DNA of 64,000 nt from the NCBI RefSeq assembly GCF_006476605.1, contig NZ_ML636802.1:248001-312000 (forward strand). Direction: 5' to 3'. Numbering within the stretch: the first letter of the stretch is position 1; every line of letters begins with the position of its first letter. Under the pieces are notes generated by a model. It saw nothing but the letters and a program-made list of their open reading frames with translations. It did not search any database and was not told where the DNA came from. Both the position numbers and the translations under genes were made by a program. Positions 1-8,871 of the stretch are shown here, piece after piece. The DNA is from Brucella gallinifaecis (GTDB lineage: Bacteria > Pseudomonadota > Alphaproteobacteria > Rhizobiales > Rhizobiaceae).

Positions 1-184
1 CAATATTCAGGCAGCTTACGAAGAAGCTGGCCGCTTTGCAGGAACTGCAAATGTTGCCTACAAGCTTGTACCGGGCTTCACCGTTACGCCTGAAGTCTCG
101 TACACCAAGTGGAACGACGATCATTCCGTACTCAAGGGCAAAGATGCCTGGCAGGGTATGATTCGCTTCCAGCGTTCGTTCTAA
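1..184 (+). CDS. Outer-membrane porin, Omp2 type (C-terminal 60 codons only)
   Basis: The gene is cut by the window start, and its reading frame begins at base 2. The visible tail alternates hydrophobic and polar residues as in beta strands ([14 protein letters not shown]) and ends in [10 protein letters not shown]-terminal phenylalanine is the usual signal for assembly of outer-membrane beta-barrels. The sequence fits the last strands of the porin_2 family (Brucella Omp2a/Omp2b), which form trimeric diffusion pores. Which paralogue it is cannot be told from the tail. A terminator follows at 331-359. Confidence 0.85.
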   Translation, partial: NIQAAYEEAGRFAGTANVAYKLVPGFTVTPEVSYTKWNDDHSVLKGKDAWQGMIRFQRSF

Positions 185-197
185 AGCACTTTAAACC

Positions 198-256
198 TCT
201 GGTTTAACGTGCATCTTCTCCAAAGAATGTTTCACATTTTTGAAGATGCGTGTTGA
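198..256. repeat. Diverged RIME-like palindrome after the porin gene
   Basis: The arms AACGTGCATCTT and AAGATGCGTGTT flank a centre resembling AATGTTTCACATTTTT. This matches the outline of the better preserved elements at 7667, 16809 and 39557, but with many substitutions. It lies between the porin stop and its terminator, so it would be transcribed. Confidence 0.4.
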
Positions 257-330
257 ACAGACGATAAAGAGCAATTTGCATCGCCAGAATTTTTCGACCT
301 CCAGTCAAATCTGCTGCGACACAAGGAAAT

Positions 331-359
331 AGCGGCTCCAAAGGAGCCGCTATTTTTAT
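331..359 (+). terminator. Rho-independent terminator of the porin gene
   Basis: A 9-bp perfect stem, AGCGGCTCC (331-339) with GGAGCCGCT (343-351), has a 3-nt loop and is followed by ATTTTTATA. Confidence 0.85.
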
Positions 360-374
360 ATACTTACAATATTC

Positions 375-629
375 TTATTCTGAATCGAGCGGCTCGGTGC
401 CCACCGGCTGCCCATCGCGACCAAGGCGAATTTTCTCAACCTTGTCTTCCGCAGATTTAAGCAGCGTATCGCAATGCTTCTTCAGCGCCTCGCCGCGCTC
501 ATAGATACGGATCGACTCTTCCAGCGGCACATCGCCCCGCTCCAGGGCATCGACGATCTTCTCAAGCTGCTTCAAGGCATCCTCAAAGCTCATAACTGCA
601 ATGTCGGAGTTGGATGGTTCGCTTACCAT
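375..629 (-). CDS. xseB: Exodeoxyribonuclease VII small subunit
   Basis: The 84-residue protein matches the small subunit of exonuclease VII, which with XseA degrades single-stranded DNA to oligonucleotides. Residues 14-67 carry the family signature ([20 protein letters not shown], then [18 protein letters not shown]), predicted to form two antiparallel helices. The length is normal for the family. It is the last gene of a leftward group, 3 bp after the deacetylase gene, so translation is probably coupled. No xseA is in the window. Confidence 0.95.
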   Translation of the reverse strand: MVSEPSNSDIAVMSFEDALKQLEKIVDALERGDVPLEESIRIYERGEALKKHCDTLLKSAEDKVEKIRLGRDGQPVGTEPLDSE

Positions 630-632
630 GGT

Positions 633-1583
633 TTATCCTTTCAACAGCCGCGTAATATGGGAAGACGCGGACTGCGACAAGCCCTCAAGATCATATCCAC
701 CTTCAAGCACACTCACTAGCCGGTGATTGCAGAATCTTTCTGCACGTTCCATAAGCTTGCCTGTCGCCCAGTCGAAATCTGCTTCGTCGAGATTGATCTC
801 GCTCAAAGGATCACGAAAATGCGCATCAAAGCCAGCTGAAATAAGGATCAAATCTGGCCGGAAGTTGTCCAAAGCGGGCAATACACGACTATTAAATGCC
901 TCGCGAAACTCGCGGCTGCCGGTATCGGGTGAAAGTGGCGCATTGACGATATTACCAACGCCCACCTCGTCTTTTCTGCCTGTGCCCGGAAACAGCGGAA
1001 ACTGATGGGTCGAGCAGAACAGGACACCCGGATCATTCTCAAAAATATCCTGCGTGCCATTGCCGTGATGCACATCCCAGTCAATAATTGCGATACGCTC
1101 CGCACCATGATGATACTGCGCATGACGCGCGGCAATGGCAACATTGTTGAAAAGGCAAAAACCCATTGCCTTTGAGCGCTCGGCATGATGACCGGGCGGA
1201 CGTGAGGCGACAAATACATTATCCGCCTGCCCCGAAAACACATCATCGACAGCAGCATTTGCGGCACCAATAGCCAGAAGTGCAGCCTCCCAGCTTTTCG
1301 GGCTTACATAAGTATCAATACCAAGCTTATTAATTGGCTGTGGCGCTTCCCCGGCATCGATAGCTTCAGGAATCTGCCGCCGGATTTCATCGACATAGCT
1401 TTCAGGATGCACAAGCAGAATGGCATCTTGCGATGCCATTTTGGCTTCCACACGGTCAAGACGATAGAACTCGTCACCTTCCAGCTCGCTCATCAATGCG
1501 CGAATACGATCGGGCCGCTCGGGATGTCCGGGCGGCACACAATGTTCAAGATAGGTCGGATGCCAGTAAAGCCGTGTTGTCAT
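633..1583 (-). CDS. Histone deacetylase-family (AcuC/polyamine amidohydrolase-like) zinc hydrolase
   Basis: The 316-residue protein belongs to the arginase/deacetylase superfamily. Catalytic elements are visible: the His pair in RPPGHHAE (H132, H133), zinc ligands D170 and H172 in DWDVHHGNGTQ and D253 in SAGFDAH, and the transition-state tyrosine in LEGGYDLEG (Y298). It should therefore be an active zinc-dependent deacetylase. Bacterial relatives act on acetyl-lysine proteins, acetylpolyamines or other acylated amines, and the substrate cannot be read from sequence. It sits between ribB and xseB on the same strand. Confidence 0.9.
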   Translation of the reverse strand: MTTRLYWHPTYLEHCVPPGHPERPDRIRALMSELEGDEFYRLDRVEAKMASQDAILLVHPESYVDEIRRQIPEAIDAGEAPQPINKLGIDTYVSPKSWEAALLAIGAANAAVDDVFSGQADNVFVASRPPGHHAERSKAMGFCLFNNVAIAARHAQYHHGAERIAIIDWDVHHGNGTQDIFENDPGVLFCSTHQFPLFPGTGRKDEVGVGNIVNAPLSPDTGSREFREAFNSRVLPALDNFRPDLILISAGFDAHFRDPLSEINLDEADFDWATGKLMERAERFCNHRLVSVLEGGYDLEGLSQSASSHITRLLKG

Positions 1584-1613
1584 CTACTTACTTTAGCATC
1601 AACTTTGCAACAT

Positions 1614-2729
1614 TCAGATGATTTCCGTGCGGGTGATATTGATGCCGAAACCTTCCAGACCAACATAATGACGTTCACGCGAAGCCAGAAGCACAATCGA
1701 CGTAATGCCAAGATCTTTGAGAATCTGGGCACCCAGACCAATCTGGCGCCATTCCTCTTCACGCGCGACTGCTTCTGCATGGGCTTCATGCTCGCCAAGC
1801 AGCGCTTCACGCGCACGCGCATCGCGGTGATCAGAACGCACGCCGACCGAACCTTCGCGCAAGTAAACCAGAACGCCGCGGCCTTCCTGGCCCATACGCT
1901 TCATAATCTCATCGAGATTATTGCCTCCCTTGCCGAATACATCGCTCAACACATCTTCGCGGTGCAGACGCACAGGCACTTGTTCGCCATCGCGAATATC
2001 GCCAAACACAACCGCCACATGCTGCATTGGCTCCCATGGCAATTCATATGTATAGGCATGGGCTGGGCCTGCGCAGGTATCGACCGGCGCATCGCCAATA
2101 CGCTTGACCAGCGTTTCCTTGCGCTGACGATAGGCAATGAGGTCCGCCACGGTTACGCGATGCAGCTCATGCTTTTGCGCAAATGCCGTCACATCGGGGC
2201 CACGCATGACTGTGCCATCATCATTGATCAGTTCGCAAATCACACCGATTGGCGGCAGGTTTGCAAGCTTGCAAAGATCAACGGCGGCTTCTGTATGACC
2301 GGAGCGCATCAAAACGCCACCTTCACGCGCGATCAGCGGGAAGACATGGCCGGGACGCACGAAATCCGCAGCACCGGCATTGGGGTTTGCGAGATTACGA
2401 ACCGTGAGGGTGCGATCATCAGCCGAAATGCCAGTGGTGGTTCCGTGGCGATAATCGACCGTAACCGTGAATGCAGTTGTGTGAGCAGATTCATTGTCCG
2501 CAACCATAGGCGCGAGATTAAGACGCTTCGCTTCTTCACGCGGCATGGGCGTGCAGACAATGCCCGATGTATGCCGCACGATGAAAGCCATTTTTTCCGG
2601 CGTGCAATGAACGGCAGCAACAATCAGGTCGCCTTCATTCTCGCGCCCGTCATCATCCATCACCACAACGATTTCACCACGCTCGAAAGCGCGCAGTGCA
2701 TCAACGACCTGTTTCTGATTATAGCTCAT
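1614..2729 (-). CDS. ribB: 3,4-dihydroxy-2-butanone 4-phosphate synthase with degenerate GCH II-like C-terminus (RibBX type)
   Basis: The N-terminal 200 residues form a DHBP synthase, which makes the four-carbon precursor of riboflavin from ribulose 5-phosphate. It has the acidic metal-binding motif DDDGRENEGDL (25-35) and the HTEA motif (145-148). The C-terminal half resembles GTP cyclohydrolase II but lacks the zinc cysteines: at 251-271 it reads VPVRLHREDVLSDVFGKGGN, with no cysteine. It also lacks the RQEGRGIGL-type active-site loop. This matches the RibBX variant described in Proteobacteria. GAGGT precedes the ATG. It lies 18 bp after aroC. Confidence 0.93.
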   Translation of the reverse strand: MSYNQKQVVDALRAFERGEIVVVMDDDGRENEGDLIVAAVHCTPEKMAFIVRHTSGIVCTPMPREEAKRLNLAPMVADNESAHTTAFTVTVDYRHGTTTGISADDRTLTVRNLANPNAGAADFVRPGHVFPLIAREGGVLMRSGHTEAAVDLCKLANLPPIGVICELINDDGTVMRGPDVTAFAQKHELHRVTVADLIAYRQRKETLVKRIGDAPVDTCAGPAHAYTYELPWEPMQHVAVVFGDIRDGEQVPVRLHREDVLSDVFGKGGNNLDEIMKRMGQEGRGVLVYLREGSVGVRSDHRDARAREALLGEHEAHAEAVAREEEWRQIGLGAQILKDLGITSIVLLASRERHYVGLEGFGINITRTEII

Positions 2730-2747
2730 AATGACCTCGATACATTA

Positions 2748-3842
2748 TTATATCCGTCCTGTCTGGCCACGATGACGCAGATAATGATCGGCAATTGCGC
2801 AAGCAACCATCGCTTCACCGATCGGTACAGCACGGATACCCACGCAAGGGTCATGACGACCCTTGGTCATAACATCCACTTCCCTGCCCTGCGCATCAAT
2901 TGACTTGCGCGGCGTGAGAATCGACGATGTCGGCTTGACTGCAAAGCGCGAGACAACCGGCGCACCGGTTGCAATTCCACCCAGAACGCCGCCTGCATGA
3001 TTGGACAGAAACACGGGCTGTCCGTCATTGCCGATACGCATTTCATCGGCATTTTCTTCGCCGCTCAGACGGGCTGCTTCAAAACCATTGCCAATCTCAA
3101 CACCTTTCACGGCATTGATGGACATCAGATAGCTGGCAATATCCTGATCCAGCTTGCCGTAAATTGGCGCACCAATACCGGCAGGAACACCTTCGGCCAC
3201 GATTTCGATGATTGCACCGATGGAAGAGCCATTCTTGCGGATACCATCCAGATACCCGGCAAAAACCTCAACAGATCCCGCATCCGGCGTGAAAAAGGGG
3301 TTATTATCAACCTCGTTCCAGTCCCAGCGCGAGCGATCAATATCGTGCACGCCCATGGAGACCAATGCGCCGCGCACCTTTAAACCGGGAACGACCTTGC
3401 GGGCAATGGCACCGGCTGCAACCCGTGCAGCAGTTTCACGCGCTGAAGAGCGCCCGCCGCCACGATAATCACGAATGCCATATTTGACATCATAGGCATA
3501 ATCGGCATGGCCCGGACGATACTGGCTTGCAATATCGCCATAATCCTTGGAGCGCTGATCCGTGTTTTCGATCATCATCGAAATTGGCGTGCCGGTCGTC
3601 GTCATGGTGACGCCATCATCGCCCAGAAGCACACCGGAAAGCACCCTTACCTGATCCGGCTCACGGCGCTGGGTCGTGTATTTCGACTGCCCCGGCTTGC
3701 GCTTGTCGAGATAGGACTGAATTTCAGCCTCAGTAAAGGTAATGCCGGGTGGGCAGCCATCCACAACGCAACCAAGCGCAATACCATGGCTTTCGCCCCA
3801 GGTTGTTACGCGAAACAAATGACCGAAACTGTTATGAGACAT
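2748..3842 (-). CDS. aroC: Chorismate synthase
   Basis: The 364-residue protein catalyses the last step of the shikimate pathway, 5-enolpyruvylshikimate 3-phosphate to chorismate, using reduced FMN. Signatures include the N-terminal [15 protein letters not shown], the region [19 protein letters not shown], and the C-terminal [18 protein letters not shown]. The start at 3842 (MSHNSFGH) fits the family; an upstream in-frame ATG at 3878 would add 12 atypical residues. It is the first gene of the leftward aroC-ribB-deacetylase-xseB group, with short gaps throughout. Confidence 0.96.
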   Translation of the reverse strand: MSHNSFGHLFRVTTWGESHGIALGCVVDGCPPGITFTEAEIQSYLDKRKPGQSKYTTQRREPDQVRVLSGVLLGDDGVTMTTTGTPISMMIENTDQRSKDYGDIASQYRPGHADYAYDVKYGIRDYRGGGRSSARETAARVAAGAIARKVVPGLKVRGALVSMGVHDIDRSRWDWNEVDNNPFFTPDAGSVEVFAGYLDGIRKNGSSIGAIIEIVAEGVPAGIGAPIYGKLDQDIASYLMSINAVKGVEIGNGFEAARLSGEENADEMRIGNDGQPVFLSNHAGGVLGGIATGAPVVSRFAVKPTSSILTPRKSIDAQGREVDVMTKGRHDPCVGIRAVPIGEAMVACAIADHYLRHRGQTGRI

Positions 3843-4143
3843 GAGCTGAGCCTGATTACGGAGCGCCTTTTCCGGCAAGATATGGGGCGGTTTTATTGGC
3901 CTTTTCAGTCAGGGTCAAATTATAGCTCAGAACAGCTTTGACCGAATCGCGAAAATTCCTTGTTATCTTCTCTGAAAGGCATTCTTTTTGACACATTCCA
4001 TCAGCTAAAATGTCCCCAATTAAACATTGCGGATGCTGCAAAACGCAAATGATAATCGTGCCGAATCATTCAAATTGACTGGCAAAGTGACTGGCAAAAT
4101 GACTGGCAAAATGACTGGAACGCACAAAAAGAGGATGATACCC
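3843..4143. other. Divergent promoter region of aroC and the DUF1344 gene
   Basis: About 300 bp without a gene, more AT-rich than its flanks. It should hold promoters for leftward aroC and the rightward DUF1344 gene. Its one clear structure is the tandem repeat at 4072-4119. No known regulator box stands out. Confidence 0.5.
4072..4119. repeat. Four tandem copies of a 12-bp unit
   Basis: The units AAATTGACTGGC, AAAGTGACTGGC, AAAATGACTGGC and AAAATGACTGGA run head to tail, in the leader of the DUF1344 gene. The unit length is a multiple of three, so copy-number changes would keep an upstream reading frame (repeating TGK) open. Confidence 0.9.
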
Positions 4144-4395
4144 ATGCAATATATTGTGGGACTGATCTTCATCATTGCCTCGATTTTTTCGAGCGTCGCC
4201 ATGGCGGATGATGTCGAAGGCAAAATCACCGGCATCAATGAGGACACAGAGACGATCACGCTCGATGATGGCAAGAACTATAAATTGCCGGGCGAGTTTG
4301 ATTACTCGATCATCAATAAGGGCATGAAGGTCATCATTCTTTATGAGGAAGCGGATAATACCCGCTTTATTACCGATATTCAGGAAGCGCCTTAG
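4144..4395 (+). CDS. Small secreted DUF1344-like protein
   Basis: The 83-residue protein starts with a signal peptide (MQYIVGLIFIIASIFSSVAMA) probably cleaved after AMA. The mature part, DDVEGKITGINEDTETITLDDGKNYKLPGEFD, resembles the small beta-rich DUF1344 domain of Rhizobiales periplasmic proteins of unknown function. The start at 4144 has AAAGAGG about 10 nt upstream. An in-frame start at 4027 would add a repeat-encoded leader and hide the signal peptide, so it is less likely. Confidence 0.75.
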   Translation: MQYIVGLIFIIASIFSSVAMADDVEGKITGINEDTETITLDDGKNYKLPGEFDYSIINKGMKVIILYEEADNTRFITDIQEAP

Positions 4396-4627
4396 GATCA
4401 GGGCGATTGGACAATGTGAAATCTATATCTATCTGGTTGCCACTATTTACAATCACTGCCCCTGATAAATGCTCATCAGAAATATGCCTGCAAAGTATGA
4501 GACCCGAGAAGAGGGCAAGATCAATGCGTCCTGACCATAGACTTTTTTAGACGAGTCTGGTTGTGTCTTTTGGATAGGCCTCCCAATATCCGGTCGGGCC
4601 AGGCATTGCATATTGGGGCCAGGATTG

Positions 4628-5980
4628 ATGGACGATCCAACGAAATCACTCGACAGACCAGGTAGCAGCACAGCTCAGGCACGCTATGTATTTCTTGCAG
4701 CCTTGACCGGAGTCTTAACCGGCACTGTCGGATCCTATTTCCATCTCATCATAGATACACTGATGATATGGCCGCAAAAGCTTAGTGAATACATTACAGG
4801 CACACCGCTGATTGTCGCTGCGGCACTGTTTACAATGTGCTGCACGATCTTTTCAGTGTTCATCGTTCGTCGTTTCGTGCCCGAAGCCGGTGGCAGTGGT
4901 GTGCAGGAAATTGAAGGGGCGATGGAGGGCTTACGTGAAGTTCGCTGGCGGCGCGTACTGCCGGTGAAGTTTTTTATAGGCATCACTTCCATCTCATCCG
5001 GCCTCGTTTTAGGCCGTGAAGGTCCAACCATCCATATTGGTGCATCGCTTGGTGCGGCCATTACAGATTTCTTCAAGGTCAGCGACACGGAACGGCGCGG
5101 TATTCTGGCTGCGGGTGCCGCAGCGGGTCTTGCCTGTGCGTTCAATGCGCCGCTGGCAGGAGTTCTGTTCGTCATTGAGGAAACACACAAACAGTTTCCC
5201 TATACATTCCGCACCTATATGGGCGTGATTGCGGCTGCATTGCTTGCAACAGTCATGACACAGATCATCGGTGGAACAGCACCGGACATGTCGATGCCGG
5301 ATGTGAAAGCGGCGCTTGAAACTCTGCCTGCCTTTGTCTTGCTGGGCTCTGTGCTGGGGGTAATCGGAGTGGCATTGAATGGCGGCATCATGTGGGCCAT
5401 TAATTTTGCAGCCCGGTTACATGAGCGTGTGCCTTATCTTTATCCAGCCGTCATCGGGCTGTGCATCGGTGCACTTTTTATCGTGCTGCCTTATTCCGTC
5501 ACCGGTGGCGAAACTATTATCATGAAGCTCGTCCACGAAAAAACCGGTCTTGCCCTTTTGCTGCTACTGGCTTTTGCACGCTATTTTACAATGGTGGGAA
5601 GCTATTCCAGTGGTGTACCGGGCGGTATTTTTGCACCCATGCTAACCCTTGCAACCTGTGTCGGGCTGGCTTTTGCAGGTATTATTGGCATAATATTTCC
5701 AGAGGCCGGCGCAATGCCATGGGCATTTGCAATTGCAGCGATGGGTGGGCTGTTTACCGCATCCGTGCGTGCGCCGGTTGTCGGCATCGTTCTGACGCTT
5801 GAACTCACTGGCGCCTATGGAATGGCAATGCCTCTTATTGCCACCTGCCTTACGGCCAACCTTATTGCCCAATGGATCGGCGGCAAACCAATCTATGAAG
5901 AATTGCTCGACCGTACGCTGGCACAGGCCGGGATCAAACCAAAAGTGAGAACAGAAGAATCGCAAACCGGGCTGGCTTGA
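4628..5980 (+). CDS. ClC-family chloride channel/antiporter
   Basis: The 450-residue multi-pass inner-membrane protein is of the ClC family. The selectivity and gating motifs are present: GSGVQE (canonical GSGIPE) near residue 90, GREGPT near 130 with the gating glutamate, and GGIFAP near residue 340. The IEE motif (FVIEETHKQF) matches the inner proton glutamate of E. coli ClcA, which suggests H+/Cl- exchange. The second residue of the first motif differs, so anion preference may not be chloride. AGGA lies just before ATG 4628; an alternative ATG is at 4613. No C-terminal CBS domains are present. Confidence 0.88.
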   Translation: MDDPTKSLDRPGSSTAQARYVFLAALTGVLTGTVGSYFHLIIDTLMIWPQKLSEYITGTPLIVAAALFTMCCTIFSVFIVRRFVPEAGGSGVQEIEGAMEGLREVRWRRVLPVKFFIGITSISSGLVLGREGPTIHIGASLGAAITDFFKVSDTERRGILAAGAAAGLACAFNAPLAGVLFVIEETHKQFPYTFRTYMGVIAAALLATVMTQIIGGTAPDMSMPDVKAALETLPAFVLLGSVLGVIGVALNGGIMWAINFAARLHERVPYLYPAVIGLCIGALFIVLPYSVTGGETIIMKLVHEKTGLALLLLLAFARYFTMVGSYSSGVPGGIFAPMLTLATCVGLAFAGIIGIIFPEAGAMPWAFAIAAMGGLFTASVRAPVVGIVLTLELTGAYGMAMPLIATCLTANLIAQWIGGKPIYEELLDRTLAQAGIKPKVRTEESQTGLA

Positions 5981-5999
5981 TTAAAGGATCTGATCCTGT

Positions 6000-6611
6000 T
6001 CAGATCCACTCAAGCCTGCCGTTTTCGAATTTCAGTATCTTGTCCTGCGGAATGGAAAGATTGGCTGCCATATGGCCATCCATATCGCCATAGAGATAAA
6101 ACAGCGTGCGAATGCAGCCGCCATGCGTCACACATATGGTCGGCCACTCGACAGATTCAACCCAGCGACCAATGCGCTGGGACAGCCGCATATAGCTTTC
6201 AGCAGTCTCACCCGGTGGTGTGAAATTCCATTTGTCTTTCGCACGCGCGTCCAGCAGATCTTCACGCTCTTTGGCAATGTCGTCCATCATGAACCCCTGC
6301 CAGTCGCCGAAATTCACTTCCATCAATTGTGGATCGGTGCGAAAATCATAAGGGTCGAGCCCCATGCGCAAGCGAATGCGCTCCATCGTTTCACGCGTGC
6401 GCCGCAGCGGGCTTGCAACAAAATCATAACCGGCAGCATTACCGATCAATGATTTCAGCATATCGCCATTGCGGTCTGCCTGCTTGCGGCCATGGTCATT
6501 GATGTCAATATCAAGCTGCCCCTGAATGCGCTGGGCAACATTCCAGTCCGTCTCGCCATGACGTGAAAAATAGATGATCTCCCGGGCCAAAATCACACCT
6601 CTATCTGCCAT
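6000..6611 (-). CDS. Histidine phosphatase (phosphoglycerate mutase-like) family protein
   Basis: The 203-residue protein carries the catalytic RHGET motif (H18 is phosphorylated in this family) followed by DWNVAQRIQGQLD. The second catalytic histidine lies in ICVTHGGCIRTLFYL. The arginine in ASPLRRTRETMERI is also conserved. The family includes broad phosphatases and cofactor-dependent mutases; this member looks like a phosphatase, but its substrate is unknown. It is separated from upstream fabI by a terminator, so it is probably transcribed on its own. Confidence 0.88.
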   Translation of the reverse strand: MADRGVILAREIIYFSRHGETDWNVAQRIQGQLDIDINDHGRKQADRNGDMLKSLIGNAAGYDFVASPLRRTRETMERIRLRMGLDPYDFRTDPQLMEVNFGDWQGFMMDDIAKEREDLLDARAKDKWNFTPPGETAESYMRLSQRIGRWVESVEWPTICVTHGGCIRTLFYLYGDMDGHMAANLSIPQDKILKFENGRLEWI

Positions 6612-6649
6612 CAGTCATATTGTTGATGCCTTTTCGATCATGAAAGGGC

Positions 6650-6690
6650 AAAGAAAAATCCCGAAAAGCCGGTAAACTTTTCGGGATTTC
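6650..6690 (-). terminator. Rho-independent terminator of fabI
   Basis: A 12-bp perfect stem (6657-6668 with 6677-6688, arm AATCCCGAAAAG) has an 8-nt loop and, read leftward, is followed by TTTTTC. It lies just past the fabI stop. Confidence 0.88.
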
Positions 6691-6702
6691 ATATTTTTCA
6701 GC

Positions 6703-7521
6703 TCAGTCCTTAACGACCGAGATGTCCGGCGCGTCAACCGCCTTCATGCCAATCACATGATAGCCACTATCAGCGTGGTGCACTTCACCTGTTACAGAAC
6801 GCGACAAATCCGACAGGAAGTAAAGGCCAACATCGCCCACTTCATCAATGGTTACCGTGCGACGCAGCGGCGCGTTATATTCATTCCACTTGAGAATATA
6901 ACGAAAATCGCCAATGCCCGATGCTGCCAGCGTCTTGATCGGGCCTGCCGAAATCGCATTGACGCGAATATTCTGCGGTCCAAGATCAACGGCCAGATAT
7001 TTCACACTTGCTTCAAGCGCTGCCTTTGCAACGCCCATGACGTTGTAATTCGGCATAACCTTTTCAGCGCCATAATAGGTCAGCGTGAGAATCGAACCGC
7101 CATCATTCATCAGCTTTTCCGCACGACGCGAAATCGCCGTCAGCGAATAGACCGAAATCAGCATGGTGTTCTGGAAATTGGCTTCTGACGTGTCGACATA
7201 CCGGCCTGTCAGCTCATCCTTGTCGGAGAAGCCAATAGCATGAACCACGAAGTCGAGCTTGCCCCACTTCTTTTCCAGCGCTTCAAAAACAGCATCAATA
7301 CTCGCACCGTCAGCGACATCGCAATGACCTGCGATAAATGCGTCAAGTTCTTCAGCGAGCGGCTCAACACGCTTCTTCAATGCATCACCTTGATAGGTGA
7401 ATGCAAGCTCGGCACCCGCTTCACGAGCGGCCTTGGCAATGCCCCAGGCGATAGAGCGGTTGTTGGCTACGCCCAGAATCAATCCGCGCTTGCCCTGCAA
7501 CAAACCTGACTTTGCGGTCAT
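6703..7521 (-). CDS. fabI: Enoyl-[acyl-carrier-protein] reductase (NADH)
   Basis: The 272-residue short-chain dehydrogenase-like enzyme reduces trans-2-enoyl-ACP in the last step of each fatty-acid elongation cycle. The dinucleotide motif GVANNRSIAWGIA is at 17-29. The FabI-type catalytic pair Y158-x6-K165 is visible in YNVMGVAK, and NAISAGPIKTLAASGI is characteristic. This is the triclosan-target family. It is transcribed alone between a RIME-like repeat upstream and a terminator downstream. Some Rhizobiales have more than one fabI, and only one is in this window. Confidence 0.95.
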   Translation of the reverse strand: MTAKSGLLQGKRGLILGVANNRSIAWGIAKAAREAGAELAFTYQGDALKKRVEPLAEELDAFIAGHCDVADGASIDAVFEALEKKWGKLDFVVHAIGFSDKDELTGRYVDTSEANFQNTMLISVYSLTAISRRAEKLMNDGGSILTLTYYGAEKVMPNYNVMGVAKAALEASVKYLAVDLGPQNIRVNAISAGPIKTLAASGIGDFRYILKWNEYNAPLRRTVTIDEVGDVGLYFLSDLSRSVTGEVHHADSGYHVIGMKAVDAPDISVVKD

Positions 7522-7666
7522 TAAGGGTCCTCATCGAAATATAATCAACCAGATGCCCTATCGCACAGCATTGCGAAGGCTTCAAGCAATTGCGCATAAA
7601 AAGCCGGGTATTATATAGATTGCAATTGTCAGATCGCTGCACAGTGCAGCGATCCGGTTACTATTC

Positions 7667-7746
7667 AGAGCGCGTTCCGATCTGAATAGTTGTTTTAACG
7701 CGCATCATTGACCGAAAACCGTTTCACACTTTTCGGGATGCGCTCT
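7667..7746 (-). repeat. RIME-like intergenic palindromic repeat
   Basis: The ends AGAGCGCG and TGCGCTCT are inverted, and the core reads CGAAAACCGTTTCACACTTTTCGG. The core is shared, in the opposite orientation, with elements at 16809-16910 and 39557-39654. It occupies the gap upstream of fabI. Confidence 0.85.
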
Positions 7747-7754
7747 AAAACTTG

Positions 7755-8681
7755 TTAGCTGCCTTTGCGTTTCTTCAAAAACTCTTCAAGCTCGGCATCT
7801 CCACCTTCCGGCAGCATGATGCGCACATGCACATAAAGATCACCATGGCCGCCGGCCTTGAGGGGCAGGCCCTTGCCTTTAAGACGCAACACCTTGTCTG
7901 AACTCGACCATGCAGGCACTTTAACGGCAATACGGCCATTGAGCGTCTCGACCTCTGCCTTGCCACCAAGAACGGCATCAGCAAGTTCAACCGGCAAATC
8001 CACATGCACATCGCGGCCTTCAAGCCTGAAACGCGCACTTGGCCTGAAATGAATCGTCACCAGCGCATCACCGGGCGTACCACCCACAACACGCTCGCCC
8101 TGGCCTTTAAGACGAATGGTCTGACCATCTTCCACATATTGCGGCAGCTTGATTTTCAGATGCTTGCCATTGGGAAACACGGCCTCAACCTTGTCGGCAC
8201 CGGCAGCCTGCTCAAGCGTAATATTGATCGAGGCGGCCAGATCGCTGCCTTTGACCGGACCACGCTGACGTGCGCCGCCGAAGCCACCCTGCCGAACGCC
8301 GCCGCCAAAGGCACCGCCGAAAATATCATTGAGGATGTCTTCAGCACCACTGAAGCCCCCTTGCTGACCGCCACCGCGCTGCCGAAATCCCGCAAAAGGA
8401 TCACCGCCGCCGCCGAATCCAGCATTGCCGCCCTGCCCGCCAAAACCCTGAAAGGCCTGCTTGCCCTCTGCATCAATCTCACCACGATCAAACTGGCCAC
8501 GCTTGTCCTTGTCGCCAATAATTTCATAGGCCTGATTGATTTCAGAAAAGCGCTCCTGCGCCTTTGGATCATCCTTGTTTTGGTCAGGATGATATTTTTT
8601 GGCCAGCTTGCGGAAAGCCGATTTTATTTCTTCGGGCTTCGCCGTTTTGGCGACGCCCAACACGCTATAGGGATCGCGCAT
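7755..8681 (-). CDS. DnaJ-family co-chaperone, CbpA-like
   Basis: The 308-residue protein starts with a J domain (about residues 1-68) containing the HPD tripeptide in [13 protein letters not shown], which stimulates Hsp70 ATPase. A Gly/Phe-rich linker follows (about 75-135), then the C-terminal substrate-binding domains. There are no CxxCxGxG zinc repeats, which makes it CbpA-type (class II) rather than DnaJ. The start at 8681 ([10 protein letters not shown]) has GAGG upstream; a longer in-frame start at 8729 adds 16 atypical residues. Confidence 0.9.
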   Translation of the reverse strand: MRDPYSVLGVAKTAKPEEIKSAFRKLAKKYHPDQNKDDPKAQERFSEINQAYEIIGDKDKRGQFDRGEIDAEGKQAFQGFGGQGGNAGFGGGGDPFAGFRQRGGGQQGGFSGAEDILNDIFGGAFGGGVRQGGFGGARQRGPVKGSDLAASINITLEQAAGADKVEAVFPNGKHLKIKLPQYVEDGQTIRLKGQGERVVGGTPGDALVTIHFRPSARFRLEGRDVHVDLPVELADAVLGGKAEVETLNGRIAVKVPAWSSSDKVLRLKGKGLPLKAGGHGDLYVHVRIMLPEGGDAELEEFLKKRKGS

Positions 8682-8831
8682 ATAATCCTCATTCGGGAAA
8701 ATGACTGAAACATCAGTCGTTAGACTCACTTTGCCGTAATATGAGTACTAAGCTTTAAAACTTCCAGACTTATCCTGTAGAGATTTACAAAAAGCGCAAA
8801 TGCAGGCGCTTAAAATATGTCTTCAGCAGAC

Positions 8832-8871
8832 AGAATGAGCAGAACCGCTTCGCAGTTTTGCTGGACATTCT
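8832..8871. repeat. Short double-stem hairpin repeat (copy 1)
   Basis: The outer arms AGAATG/CATTCT enclose the inner GCAGAAC/GTTTTGC around CGCTTCGCA. The same core (AACCGCTT..CAGTTTTGCTGG) recurs at 17517-17560. It resembles part of a RIME module. Confidence 0.7.

Noticed and set aside
1614-2729. Bifunctional RibBA
   Set aside because: The GCH II half lacks the zinc cysteines and catalytic loop, so only the RibB activity is supported.
1407-2903. A 498-codon open frame on the + strand
   Set aside because: It lies opposite the well-supported ribB and aroC genes, has no recognisable domain and an unusual His/Cys-rich composition typical of antisense frames.
4072-4119. Possible CRISPR array
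   Set aside because: The units are contiguous 12-mers without spacers and no cas genes are nearby.
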